A DNA stretch of 64,000 nucleotides, from assembly GCA_019636015.1 (NCBI GenBank), contig JAHBYJ010000001.1:1-64000 (forward strand), in the 5' to 3' direction. The notes below the pieces were generated by a model. It searched no databases. It had not been told where the DNA came from and saw only the letters and a program-made list of their open reading frames with translations. This stretch comes from Parvibaculaceae bacterium (GTDB taxonomy: Bacteria; Pseudomonadota; Alphaproteobacteria; Parvibaculales; Parvibaculaceae). A program made the translations under genes and the position numbers. Shown piece by piece: positions 48,904 to 58,780 of the stretch. Every line of letters starts with the position of its first letter. Position 1 is the stretch's first letter.

Positions 48904-50325
48904 ATGGCTGCAATGTTCGCGTCGCGCGCAACACAGGGACGGGACCGGCTCCTCTGGACTTCTGAAGTCCGGGCGACGCTTTCGCTCGCCTTGCCGCTGA
49001 TCGCGATGAACCTGTCGCAGGTGGCGATCAACGCGACCGACGTCATCATGATGGGCTGGCTCGGGCCGCAGGCGCTGGCTGCCGGCGCGCTCGGCTCGAA
49101 CCTCTACTTCGCCATGATGATCTTCGGCATCGGCCTCGTCACGGCCGCCTCGCCGCTCGCCGCTGCGGAACTCGGCCGCCGCCGCCATGCGGTGCGCGAA
49201 GTGCGGCGCACGATCCGGCAGGCCATCTGGGCGGGGGCAACGCTCTGCCTGCCCTTCTGGTTCGTCCTCTGGAACACGGAGTCTCTCCTCGTTTTCCTCG
49301 GACAGGAGCCTGCGCTCGCCGCACTGGCCGCAGAATATACGCGCGCGCTGCAATGGGCGCTGCTGCCCGCCTTCGTCTATGTGGTTCTGCGCATCTTCAT
49401 CTCGGCGCTCGAACGGCCCCGCTGGGCCTTCGTCATCAGCTTCCTCGCGATTCCGGTAAACGCCTTCGCGAACTGGTGCCTGATGTTCGGCAATCTGGGC
49501 GCGCCTGCGCTCGGACTACAGGGCGCGGGCCTCGGCAGCGTGCTGACAGGCATCTTCATGCTGTCGGCGCTCGGACTTGTGGTGTCCCTCGACCGGCGCT
49601 TCCGCCGCTATTACATCTTCGGACGCTTCTGGCGTCCCGACTGGGCGCGCTACCGCGACATATGGCGGCTTGGCCTGCCCATCGGCATGACGCTCGCTTT
49701 CGAGGTTCTCGTCTTCAACGCCGCCGTGCTTCTCATGGGGCTGTTCGGCGCCTCTGCGCTCGCCGCCCATTCGATCGCGCTGCAGATCGCCGCCATTACC
49801 TTCATGGTACCGCTCGGCTTCGCGCAGGCCGTGACGGTGCGTGTGGGCCTCGCCTTCGGCGCAGGAGATCGCGACGCCATCACGCGCGCCGGCTGGACGC
49901 CCTTCACCCTCGGCGTGACCTTCATGGGCCTCATGGCGCTTGTCATGATTCTGCTTCCGGAAAGGCTGATCGGCGTCTTCCTCGATCCCCGTATTCCAGG
50001 CAATGAAGATGTCATCCGTCTCGCGGTCTCCTTTCTTGCGGTGGCCGCGTTGTTCCAGATTTTCGACGGCGCGCAGGTGATTGCGGCCGGCATGCTGCGC
50101 GGCCTTCAGGACACGCGCATGCCGATGATCTATGCCGCAATCGGCTACTGGCTGATCGGCCTCAGCGCCGGGGTGCTGCTTGCCTTCCCGATGGAACTCG
50201 CGGGAACGGGAATCTGGCTCGGCCTGGCGACCGGGCTCGCCGCCGTGTCCGCCATGATGCTCTGGCGCTGGACGCGGCGCGGCGTTCTCGGCCTCGACCG
50301 GCTTCACCTGAAGGAAGCCCAATAA
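48904..50325 (+). CDS. MATE family efflux transporter (NorM-like)
   Basis: A 473-residue multidrug and toxin extrusion protein with 12 predicted membrane segments. The N-terminal SLALPLIAMNLSQVAINATDVIMMG and the later IGMTLAFEVLVFNAAVLLMG (the matching start of the second half) mark the NorM group. An ATG at 48904 is reported; 48913 and an upstream TTG at 48850 are also open and no ribosome site is decisive. It is 66 bases after the MFS gene, probably in one operon. Confidence 0.9.
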   Translation: MAAMFASRATQGRDRLLWTSEVRATLSLALPLIAMNLSQVAINATDVIMMGWLGPQALAAGALGSNLYFAMMIFGIGLVTAASPLAAAELGRRRHAVREVRRTIRQAIWAGATLCLPFWFVLWNTESLLVFLGQEPALAALAAEYTRALQWALLPAFVYVVLRIFISALERPRWAFVISFLAIPVNAFANWCLMFGNLGAPALGLQGAGLGSVLTGIFMLSALGLVVSLDRRFRRYYIFGRFWRPDWARYRDIWRLGLPIGMTLAFEVLVFNAAVLLMGLFGASALAAHSIALQIAAITFMVPLGFAQAVTVRVGLAFGAGDRDAITRAGWTPFTLGVTFMGLMALVMILLPERLIGVFLDPRIPGNEDVIRLAVSFLAVAALFQIFDGAQVIAAGMLRGLQDTRMPMIYAAIGYWLIGLSAGVLLAFPMELAGTGIWLGLATGLAAVSAMMLWRWTRRGVLGLDRLHLKEAQ

Positions 50326-50412
50326 AACCGGGCCTCCTTCTCTTGTGCCGCCGCTCCACACCGATATGATGCCTCGCCGGCGCCGGGGGGCCCGGATATT
50401 CCGAACGGTAAG

Positions 50413-51573
50413 GTGACCGGATTGCGTATCGCGTATCGCGCTTTGAACCACGTCCTGATCGGCTGCCTTGCGGTCGCGCTGCTTGCCGTCACGCCGGACG
50501 CAGGGGCGGCAACACGCAATATCGAAGTGTCGACCAGAACCGTCCTCTGGAATCCGGAAGACCGGACGGAAATGAAGACCGGCGAGCTCCACTGGGCAGG
50601 CGGCATCGAGATCACCTCGACCGACAAGGATTTCGGCGGCTGGTCGGGCCTTGCCGTAAGTTCGGATGGCGCAACGCTGCTTTCCGTTTCCGACGAAGGG
50701 CACTGGCTCACCGCCATGGTGCTCTACGATGAACGCGGCCGCCTTTCCGGCATCGCGGAACCGCGCATGGCGCCGATGCTCGGCCTCGATGGAAAGCCTA
50801 TTTCAGGCAGCAAGACGCTCGGCGATGCCGAAGGGCTTGTCGTCGACACATCGGATGCGGATTCGCTGATGGGCCGGGCCTATGTGAGCTTCGAACGCGC
50901 GCACCGGATCTGGCGCTACGATCTCGCCCGCTCGGGCGCCGAGGCGAAACCCGAACAGCTCCTCACGCAGCGCCATTTCGGCAGGCTGAATTCGAATGGC
51001 GGGCTGGAAGCGATCGAACTTCTTCCGCCTGCGGAAGAAGGCGGCCGCCCGCGTATCCTCGCCATCACCGAAGACACGCTCGATCCGCGTGGCAATATTC
51101 GCGGATTCATCGCCAGGGGCCGCGACATTGCGTGGTTCGGCGTGAAGCCGCATTCGCCCTTCAAGCCGACCGACATGGCGCGTCTTCCGAATGGCGACAT
51201 TCTGCTTCTCGAACGCCGCTACTCGATGCTGGCGGGCGTCGGCATGCAGATGCGGCGCATCGCGGCGGACGATATTGCGCCGGGCGCCGTTCTCGACGGC
51301 GACGTTCTCGTGAATGTCGGCCAGCGCTATTCCATCGACAATATGGAAGGGCTTGCGGTCCGCGCGGACGAAAACGGCGACCTGCTGATCTACATGATCT
51401 CGGACAACAACTATAATCCGCTTCAGCGCACGCTCCTGCTGATGTTCCGCCTGCCCGGCGGCGCCGGAGAGGCGAAAATCGGCAACGAGGTCAGGCTCCC
51501 CCGAATCCCGGAAGAGGGCGCACCGCGGAACGGAGAAGATAAGTCGGAAGAAGCTGTGCAAGCGCCCAGCTGA
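50413..51573 (+). CDS. exported esterase-like-activity-of-phytase family protein
   Basis: A 386-residue secreted protein. An N-terminal signal segment (about 9-33, ending ...DAGAAT) is followed by a beta-propeller-like domain with GGIEITSTDKDFGGWSGL and VSDEGHWLTA, the start of the phytase-esterase-like family (PF13449). Its substrate is unknown. Start is a GTG at 50413 with AACGGTAAG upstream. The last 83 bases overlap a convergent gene. Confidence 0.82.
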   Translation: MTGLRIAYRALNHVLIGCLAVALLAVTPDAGAATRNIEVSTRTVLWNPEDRTEMKTGELHWAGGIEITSTDKDFGGWSGLAVSSDGATLLSVSDEGHWLTAMVLYDERGRLSGIAEPRMAPMLGLDGKPISGSKTLGDAEGLVVDTSDADSLMGRAYVSFERAHRIWRYDLARSGAEAKPEQLLTQRHFGRLNSNGGLEAIELLPPAEEGGRPRILAITEDTLDPRGNIRGFIARGRDIAWFGVKPHSPFKPTDMARLPNGDILLLERRYSMLAGVGMQMRRIAADDIAPGAVLDGDVLVNVGQRYSIDNMEGLAVRADENGDLLIYMISDNNYNPLQRTLLLMFRLPGGAGEAKIGNEVRLPRIPEEGAPRNGEDKSEEAVQAPS

Positions 51574-52171
51574 GGTGAAGCGCTGCCTCCACGGCAAGCC
51601 GTCCGCCCAGCTCCATGTCCCAGACATGCGCGGGCCGCGTATTGAACACCACCGAAAAGGCAAGCCCGCCGAAAAGCGCCGCAAGAAATGGCGCCTTCCA
51701 CCATGGAATGCCGCGCAGCCAGTCGAACAGCAGGATGTTCACGAGCTGGGCGAAGGCGATCGCGCCGAGGAACGAACCGGCAAGCGCATAAGGCGCAAAG
51801 CTCGCCTCGAAATCCTCGATCAGTCCGGCATGGAGAAGCCAGACAATGCCGCCCCCGATCAGGAGCCAGGCAAGCAGCGACGCTGTCAGGGCGAGCGCCG
51901 CGCCATAGCGCCGGCTGGTGAGGTTGAGAACGAAGAAGACCAGCGGCAGGACGATATAGCCCCAGTTCATCCAGTCGGACGTGTCGAGAAGCGGATCGAT
52001 GTCGGCGAGAAAGGCGAGCTCGGGGACAGGCTCGTCGCGCAGCGAGAAGGCAAGCGCAAGGCTCGCGACGAGCGCAACCACCGGAAAAATGAGCCGGATG
52101 ACCGCCGTGACGAACCGGGAGAACACGCCCGGCCGGCTGACCGGAATTCGATCGACCCCTCTATCCAGCAT
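51491..52171 (-). CDS. multi-span inner-membrane protein of unknown function
   Basis: A 226-residue protein with six likely membrane segments (for example VTAVIRLIFPVVALVASLALA, YIVLPLVFFVLNL, ALALTASLLAWLLIGGGIVW and an end with LHLSWALAQLLPTYLL). No motif links it to a known transporter family with certainty. GGGGGAAAG precedes the ATG. Its 3' end overlaps the convergent phytase-like gene by 83 bases, which is a long overlap and leaves some doubt about the exact ends. Confidence 0.7.
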   Translation of the reverse strand: MLDRGVDRIPVSRPGVFSRFVTAVIRLIFPVVALVASLALAFSLRDEPVPELAFLADIDPLLDTSDWMNWGYIVLPLVFFVLNLTSRRYGAALALTASLLAWLLIGGGIVWLLHAGLIEDFEASFAPYALAGSFLGAIAFAQLVNILLFDWLRGIPWWKAPFLAALFGGLAFSVVFNTRPAHVWDMELGGRLAVEAALHLSWALAQLLPTYLLRSAVRPLPGFGGA

Positions 52172-52293
52172 TAACTTTCCCCCGAGAACGCAACGCCGGG
52201 AAGTCTAGCGACCCGCCCGCCCGCCCGGAAGCCTGCAGGCCGAGATTCGATAATTTCGGTAAATACCGGAAACACACGGGCGCGGCCGACAAC

Positions 52294-52321
52294 AAAAAAG
52301 GCGGCTCGAAGCCGCCTTTTT
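52294..52321 (-). terminator. intrinsic terminator of rpmB
   Basis: GGCGGC and GCCGCC close a 5-base loop, flanked by runs of A on the left and T on the right, so it works on the minus strand downstream of rpmB (stop at 52341). Confidence 0.9.
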
Positions 52322-52340
52322 GAACGTTTTGCCCGATAGT

Positions 52341-52628
52341 TCAGGCCGCCGCCTGCACCTTGGCGATTTCGCGCTTCAGCTTCAGCGCGCGGGCCGAGAG
52401 CTGATCGTCCGACGCCTTCAGGAGGAAGGGATCGAGACCGCCATTATGTTCGACCGAGCGGAGCGCATGCGCCGAAATCCGCAGGCTGACCTGACGGCCG
52501 AGCGCGTCGCTGATCAGCGTCACCTGGCAGAGATTGGGCAGGAACCGGCGCCGCGTCTTGCGGTTCGCATGGCTCACATTGTTGCCCGACATCACGGCTT
52601 TGCCGGAGAGTTCACAGCGGCGGGACAT
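52341..52628 (-). CDS. rpmB: 50S ribosomal protein L28
   Basis: A 95-residue L28 of the large ribosomal subunit. The start [21 protein letters not shown] with [12 protein letters not shown] is typical of alphaproteobacterial L28. AAGGAAG precedes the ATG. It has its own strong promoter and terminator and so is a single-gene unit. Confidence 0.98.
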   Translation of the reverse strand: MSRRCELSGKAVMSGNNVSHANRKTRRRFLPNLCQVTLISDALGRQVSLRISAHALRSVEHNGGLDPFLLKASDDQLSARALKLKREIAKVQAAA

Positions 52629-52693
52629 GGAGGACTTCCTTCAAAAGAAACGGGGACTGCCGCGAAAAACCGCGCAATCCGTACAGGCGCGCA

Positions 52694-52722
52694 CGTATAA
52701 AAGGCCTGCCCGGACCCGTCAA
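52694..52722 (-). promoter_or_regulatory. promoter of rpmB
   Basis: On the minus strand TTGACG (52717-52722), exactly 17 bases, then TATACG (52694-52699). Both hexamers are near consensus. The start of transcription would be near 52687, about 59 bases before the ATG. Confidence 0.82.
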
Positions 52723-52736
52723 GGCCCGAATCCGCC

Positions 52737-53780
52737 CTATCGGGGCCCTTCCTCCCGATTGAGGACCAGCGCGAGAAGCCGCCTTGCGGCGGCCGTCGGC
52801 GTCGCCCTGCCCGCCGCGACGTCGGCCTCGAGTTCGGGGAGCAGCGCGGCGGCCCGCTTGTCCGCCTTCAGGGCCGAAAAAAGCCCTTCGCGAATCTCGG
52901 TCCACATCCAGGCCTTGGCCTGGGACGCACGGAGACCGGCAAGCTCGCCTGCCGCGTCGAGCGCCGCCCGATGGTCGCAGGCCAACTTCCAGACCTCAGA
53001 GAGCCCCTCGCCCTTGAGCGCCGAGGCGAGCAGCACATGCGGCACCCAATGGGCACTCTTGGGGCGCATCAGATGAAGCGCTGTCTTGTACTCGATCTGG
53101 GCGCGCCTTGCGGCGGGGATCAGATCGCCATCGGCCTTGTTGACCACGATCAGGTCCGCAAGTTCCATAATGCCGCGCTTGATGCCCTGCAATTCGTCGC
53201 CGCCGCCCGGCGAGAGCAGCAGGATGAACATGTCCACCATGTCGGCGACCGCCGTTTCGGACTGGCCGACACCGACGGTCTCTATGATCACGACGTCGTA
53301 GCCCGCGGCCTCCGTCAGCAGCATCGCCTCGCGCGTCCGCCGCGCGACGCCGCCCAGCGTGCCTCCGGACGGCGAGGGACGGATGAAGGCATCGGGATTG
53401 CGCGCGAGGAGCTCCATGCGCGTCTTGTCGCCGAGGATCGAGCCGCCGGTCCGCGCGGAGGACGGGTCGATGGCAAGCACCGCGACCTTGAGCCCCTCGC
53501 CCGTCAGATACTGGCCGAAAGCCTCCGTGAAGGTCGATTTGCCGACACCCGGCGCGCCGGAAAGGCCGAGGCGCACGGCCCTGCCCGTATCCGGAAGAAG
53601 CTCGGCAAGGAGCTTCTGGGCGATTTCCTGATGATCGGACCGCGAGGATTCGACGAGCGTGATGGCCCGGGCAAGCGCCGTCCGGCTGCCCTCGCGAATG
53701 CCCTGGGCAAGCGCCCCGGCATCCGGCAGGTCCCGGCTATAGGAACGGCGAATCGCCTGCTTTTTCTCTGTTCCGCTCAT
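52737..53780 (-). CDS. meaB: methylmalonyl-CoA mutase-associated GTPase MeaB
   Basis: A 347-residue G3E GTPase that protects and reloads the B12 cofactor of methylmalonyl-CoA mutase. Walker A GAPGVGKS is at 75-82, followed by the switch region [27 protein letters not shown] and the NKAD base-recognition motif. Old names are ArgK or LAO/AO ATPase. Its partner scpA is 1.5 kb away on the same strand, split from it by two unrelated genes. Confidence 0.95.
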   Translation of the reverse strand: MSGTEKKQAIRRSYSRDLPDAGALAQGIREGSRTALARAITLVESSRSDHQEIAQKLLAELLPDTGRAVRLGLSGAPGVGKSTFTEAFGQYLTGEGLKVAVLAIDPSSARTGGSILGDKTRMELLARNPDAFIRPSPSGGTLGGVARRTREAMLLTEAAGYDVVIIETVGVGQSETAVADMVDMFILLLSPGGGDELQGIKRGIMELADLIVVNKADGDLIPAARRAQIEYKTALHLMRPKSAHWVPHVLLASALKGEGLSEVWKLACDHRAALDAAGELAGLRASQAKAWMWTEIREGLFSALKADKRAAALLPELEADVAAGRATPTAAARRLLALVLNREEGPR

Positions 53781-53926
53781 GCTTCCAGTTGCATACTTGG
53801 CCGCAAGGGGTCCGTCCAGCCTTCGCGCAGCCTGACCCAGCGGAACGGGCCCCGTTCATCCCGGGTTCAGGCACCATCCGCGATCATGGCCGCAGGCATA
53901 ACGCTGACTGAGCGAGGTGACCTGAC

Positions 53927-54778
53927 TTGGCACTCAGCAAACATATTTTCGCCGGCGGCGCTGTTTTCGGCACCGCCCTGCTGCTTTCCGCCGCCACGGC
54001 GCCGGCGGCCACCGATCCGGCCGAAGACCCGGCACCGGCGCCGAACATCAGCGCCGACTACACGATCTATATCGGCGGCTTCATGGCGGCTGAAGGCTCG
54101 ATCGACGCCGCGCTGACGGATGACGGCTATTTCGTGAAGAGCCATCTCGGCATCGCGGGCATGCCGGCGCGCTTCTACAATGCGAAGTGGAACATGACGA
54201 GCGAGGGCGAGCTTGCCGAGAGCGGCTTGCGGCCGTCCCGCTTTGCCTTCGTCTCCGACGAAAAGGGCACGGTCAAGCACCGCGAAATCACCTATGACGC
54301 ATCGGGCCTGCCGACGCCGGTTTTCGATCCTCCCGAAGAAGATCTGGAGGAAGTCCTCCCCTTCGAGCGGCGCAATGCCGTCGATCCGGTGAGCGCGCTG
54401 TTGCTCCCCGTCGCCGCGGGCGGCAACCCTTGCGACCGGCGCATTCCCGTCTTCGACGGCAAGAGGCGCTACGACCTGCAGCTCTCTTATGACCGCGAGG
54501 ATCAGGTGACGACCCGTAACGAGGGGTATAGCGGCAACGCCATCGTCTGTTCGGTCCATGTCAATCCGCGCACCGGCATGCGGAAGGGCAAGTTCACCAC
54601 CATGCTGCAGCAGCGCGACAACACGCAAATCTGGCTCGCCGAAATCGAGGGAGAAGACCTCTACATCCCTGTGCGGATTCAGCTGAGAACGCCGATCGGC
54701 GCAGCCGTGATGGATGTCGTGAAATTGCGCCACGACCCGCGCGACCGGGCCGGCGGCATCGACACGGCGATGAAATAG
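53927..54778 (+). CDS. exported DUF3108 domain protein
   Basis: A 283-residue periplasmic protein. The signal peptide ends near TAPAAT (residue 28), and the DUF3108 body has YTIYIGGFMAAEGSIDAAL, two cysteines (about 165 and 206) that could form a disulfide, and LRTPIGAAVMDVVKL at the end. Function unknown; related proteins are thought to act in the envelope. Start is a TTG at 53927 with GAGGTGA six bases upstream. A DUF3108 gene near rpmB is a usual alphaproteobacterial order. Confidence 0.87.
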   Translation: MALSKHIFAGGAVFGTALLLSAATAPAATDPAEDPAPAPNISADYTIYIGGFMAAEGSIDAALTDDGYFVKSHLGIAGMPARFYNAKWNMTSEGELAESGLRPSRFAFVSDEKGTVKHREITYDASGLPTPVFDPPEEDLEEVLPFERRNAVDPVSALLLPVAAGGNPCDRRIPVFDGKRRYDLQLSYDREDQVTTRNEGYSGNAIVCSVHVNPRTGMRKGKFTTMLQQRDNTQIWLAEIEGEDLYIPVRIQLRTPIGAAVMDVVKLRHDPRDRAGGIDTAMK

Positions 54779-54788
54779 GGAAACGCCG

Positions 54789-55037
54789 TCAGCGCGTGCG
54801 GCGCGACTTCGCCTTGGCCTTTGGCGCGACTTCCTTATGAAGCGCGCGAAGCCGGACCACGAGATCGTCATCGGGCGCAGTGCCGGATTCCTCGATCTCG
54901 CTCAGGAGCGATTCCAGACGCTCGGAAAGCATCTCGTAATAGACGCGCTGCTTCTCGGCCGGATCGTTCGATCCGGCTTCGCTCGTCTCACCAAGACGCT
55001 GGCGCGGTGACCGCGCAATATTTTCTCCGGCGCTCAT
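54789..55037 (-). CDS. small hypothetical protein with basic tail
   Basis: An 82-residue protein that is not recognised. It has a polar, acidic helix-forming middle (KQRVYYEMLSERLESLLSE) likely to form a coiled coil, and a Lys/Arg/Ala-rich end (KAKAKSRRTR). It is convergent with the DUF3108 gene, ten bases apart. The coding call rests on an open frame of good length with sensible composition; it may be false. Confidence 0.45.
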   Translation of the reverse strand: MSAGENIARSPRQRLGETSEAGSNDPAEKQRVYYEMLSERLESLLSEIEESGTAPDDDLVVRLRALHKEVAPKAKAKSRRTR

Positions 55038-55244
55038 CGCACCTCCAGAGATCTCTCAGCAATGATCATCTGCGGCGCCGTGTATTCCCGGTTTCCACAT
55101 CGGGAGGGCACGGCAATGCCGGTCAAGGCCCATGGGCGTCGCTCAGAGATCGTCGAGCAGGACGCGTGCCTCGCCGGCCGGCTCTTTGGCCGAACGCTTC
55201 GCGCGGGGAATTAGTGCAGCGCAAAAGAGGTTGCAAGAACAACC

Positions 55245-55277
55245 GGCCCTCAGCGCGCTTTTGACGCAGTGAGGGCC
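55245..55277 (-). terminator. possible terminator downstream of scpA
   Basis: GGCCCTCA (55245-55252) pairs perfectly with TGAGGGCC (55270-55277) over a 17-base loop, 41 bases beyond the scpA stop codon. The T-run on the minus strand is weak (GTTGTTCTT), so termination efficiency is doubtful. Confidence 0.45.
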
Positions 55278-55318
55278 ATTTCTTGTGCAGTTTTGAGACG
55301 TGCCGAATTCTGCGGCAG

Positions 55319-57475
<2,157 letters not shown>

Positions 57476-57802
57476 CGTCTTTCTACTCACGGAATTGACG
57501 GAATTTTGCCTGCCGCAGCCTAGCATGGCGGCGCAAAGGCCCCAAAAATCGCGCGGAGTATCCGGGAAGGCGGAAGCCCGGTCAAACCGCCTGAAGGAAG
57601 GGCCCGCGAGGCCGCAATTTCGTTGCGTCACCGGCGGCGCGCGGGGCTTTGGCGGCGCGGAGAAAACGGAGCGGAAAGCGAAATGCGCCGCCTTGGCGAG
57701 CATATTGGCGGTGCAAATCCGCCTCCGGGCCCAGTAGAGTGGGGCCGGGTACGGGCAAGCGCGCCTCGCGCGGAAGTAAAATTGTGGGGAAATCCAGGAA
57801 AC
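57476..57802. other. divergent intergenic region, scpA / Sel1 lipoprotein
   Basis: No gene is supported. It must hold two divergent promoters. A TTGACG at 57495-57500 on the plus strand lacks a -10 at 16-18 bases, and minus-strand GCTAGGCT near 57520 is only partly like an alphaproteobacterial -10, so neither promoter is called. Confidence 0.5.
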
Positions 57803-58495
57803 ATGACCGTAAGCAGCATTCATGCCGGCTCCAGGGCCGGTCTCCTCGTCATTCTCTGCGCGGCGGCCTTGGCGATTACCGCCTGCAGCGGCGGCGGCGC
57901 GGCGCGCAAGCGCGGTGCCGATGGCCGCGTGATCCCGACCCTCGCCGAACAGGACCCTTCCGGCACCCTCTATGCGCGGGCCGTGAGCCGCGCGGCCGCG
58001 GGCGATTGCAACGACGACACGTTGAACGTGCTCACCTGCTTTGCCTATCGCGGCCAGGGCTATGAAGGCGCGCAAACCGCTCTCGGCCAGTGTTATCTCG
58101 CCGGCGGGGAGACGGCCGAAGGCGCCGAATGGGTGCGCCGGGCCGCGGATGCGGGCTGGGCGGATGCGCAGAAAATGCTGGCGCGGCTCTATCTGCAAGG
58201 CGAGGGCGTGGAGCGAAACCCGGTGGAGGGCGCCAAATGGGCCCGCCTCTACAGCCGTAATGCCCGTCTGCTCTCGCTCGGCGTGCAGCCCGACATGAGC
58301 GTCGCGGAGGATTTTCGGGGTGTCCTGACAAGCGAGGAAAGCGCACGATCCGAGCAGCTCGCCTCGAATTGGATCCCGCGTTACTGGTCCGCCAGCAGCG
58401 AGCCCGACCAGCGGGTGCTCTCGAGCTGTGCCGTGGAGGGCCGCCGGCCGCCGGCCGCAAGACCCGAAATCAGGTCCATGCCCAATCCATACTGA
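57803..58495 (+). CDS. lipoprotein with Sel1-like repeats
   Basis: A 230-residue protein. The signal peptide ends in the lipobox ITAC with C28 as the lipidation site. Two Sel1-like repeats follow: one around [18 protein letters not shown] and a clearer one around [20 protein letters not shown]. Sel1 proteins serve as binding scaffolds; the partner is unknown. AGGAA precedes the ATG at 57803. A strong terminator follows. Confidence 0.83.
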   Translation: MTVSSIHAGSRAGLLVILCAAALAITACSGGGAARKRGADGRVIPTLAEQDPSGTLYARAVSRAAAGDCNDDTLNVLTCFAYRGQGYEGAQTALGQCYLAGGETAEGAEWVRRAADAGWADAQKMLARLYLQGEGVERNPVEGAKWARLYSRNARLLSLGVQPDMSVAEDFRGVLTSEESARSEQLASNWIPRYWSASSEPDQRVLSSCAVEGRRPPAARPEIRSMPNPY

Positions 58496-58519
58496 GGCAT
58501 TTCCTGGTTAATACATCGC

Positions 58520-58551
58520 AAGGCTCCCGCCGGAAACGGCGGGGGCCTTTG
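58520..58551 (+). terminator. intrinsic terminator of the Sel1 lipoprotein gene
   Basis: AAGGCTCCCGCCG pairs with CGGCGGGGGCCTTT over a GAAA tetraloop, ending in TTTG, 24 bases after the stop codon. Confidence 0.85.
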
Positions 58552-58612
58552 TCAATTCGAACGCGCCCATTCAGGGAAACTTTACCCCGCTCCGATAAAC
58601 CGGAAGGCGGTC

Positions 58613-58637
58613 GGAGGTCCATTCGGGAGGGACCTCC
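58613..58637. repeat. perfect 8-bp inverted repeat upstream of the histidine kinase gene
   Basis: GGAGGTCC (58613-58620) and GGACCTCC (58630-58637) are separated by 9 bases. There is no T-run, so it is not a terminator. It lies about 145-170 bases before the kinase start and may be an operator or an RNA hairpin in the leader. Confidence 0.45.
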
Positions 58638-58780
58638 GGGCACTATTCGCTCGATTCATCGGGAGTGAGGGTAAGGCTCTGGCCAGCGCGCACGGGCATA
58701 GCTCGAACGAGATCACACCCGCGGCCGGCCCCCCCGGACACCGCGACCCTTCCGTTCGGCTTGAACTTTTCCACGCGATC

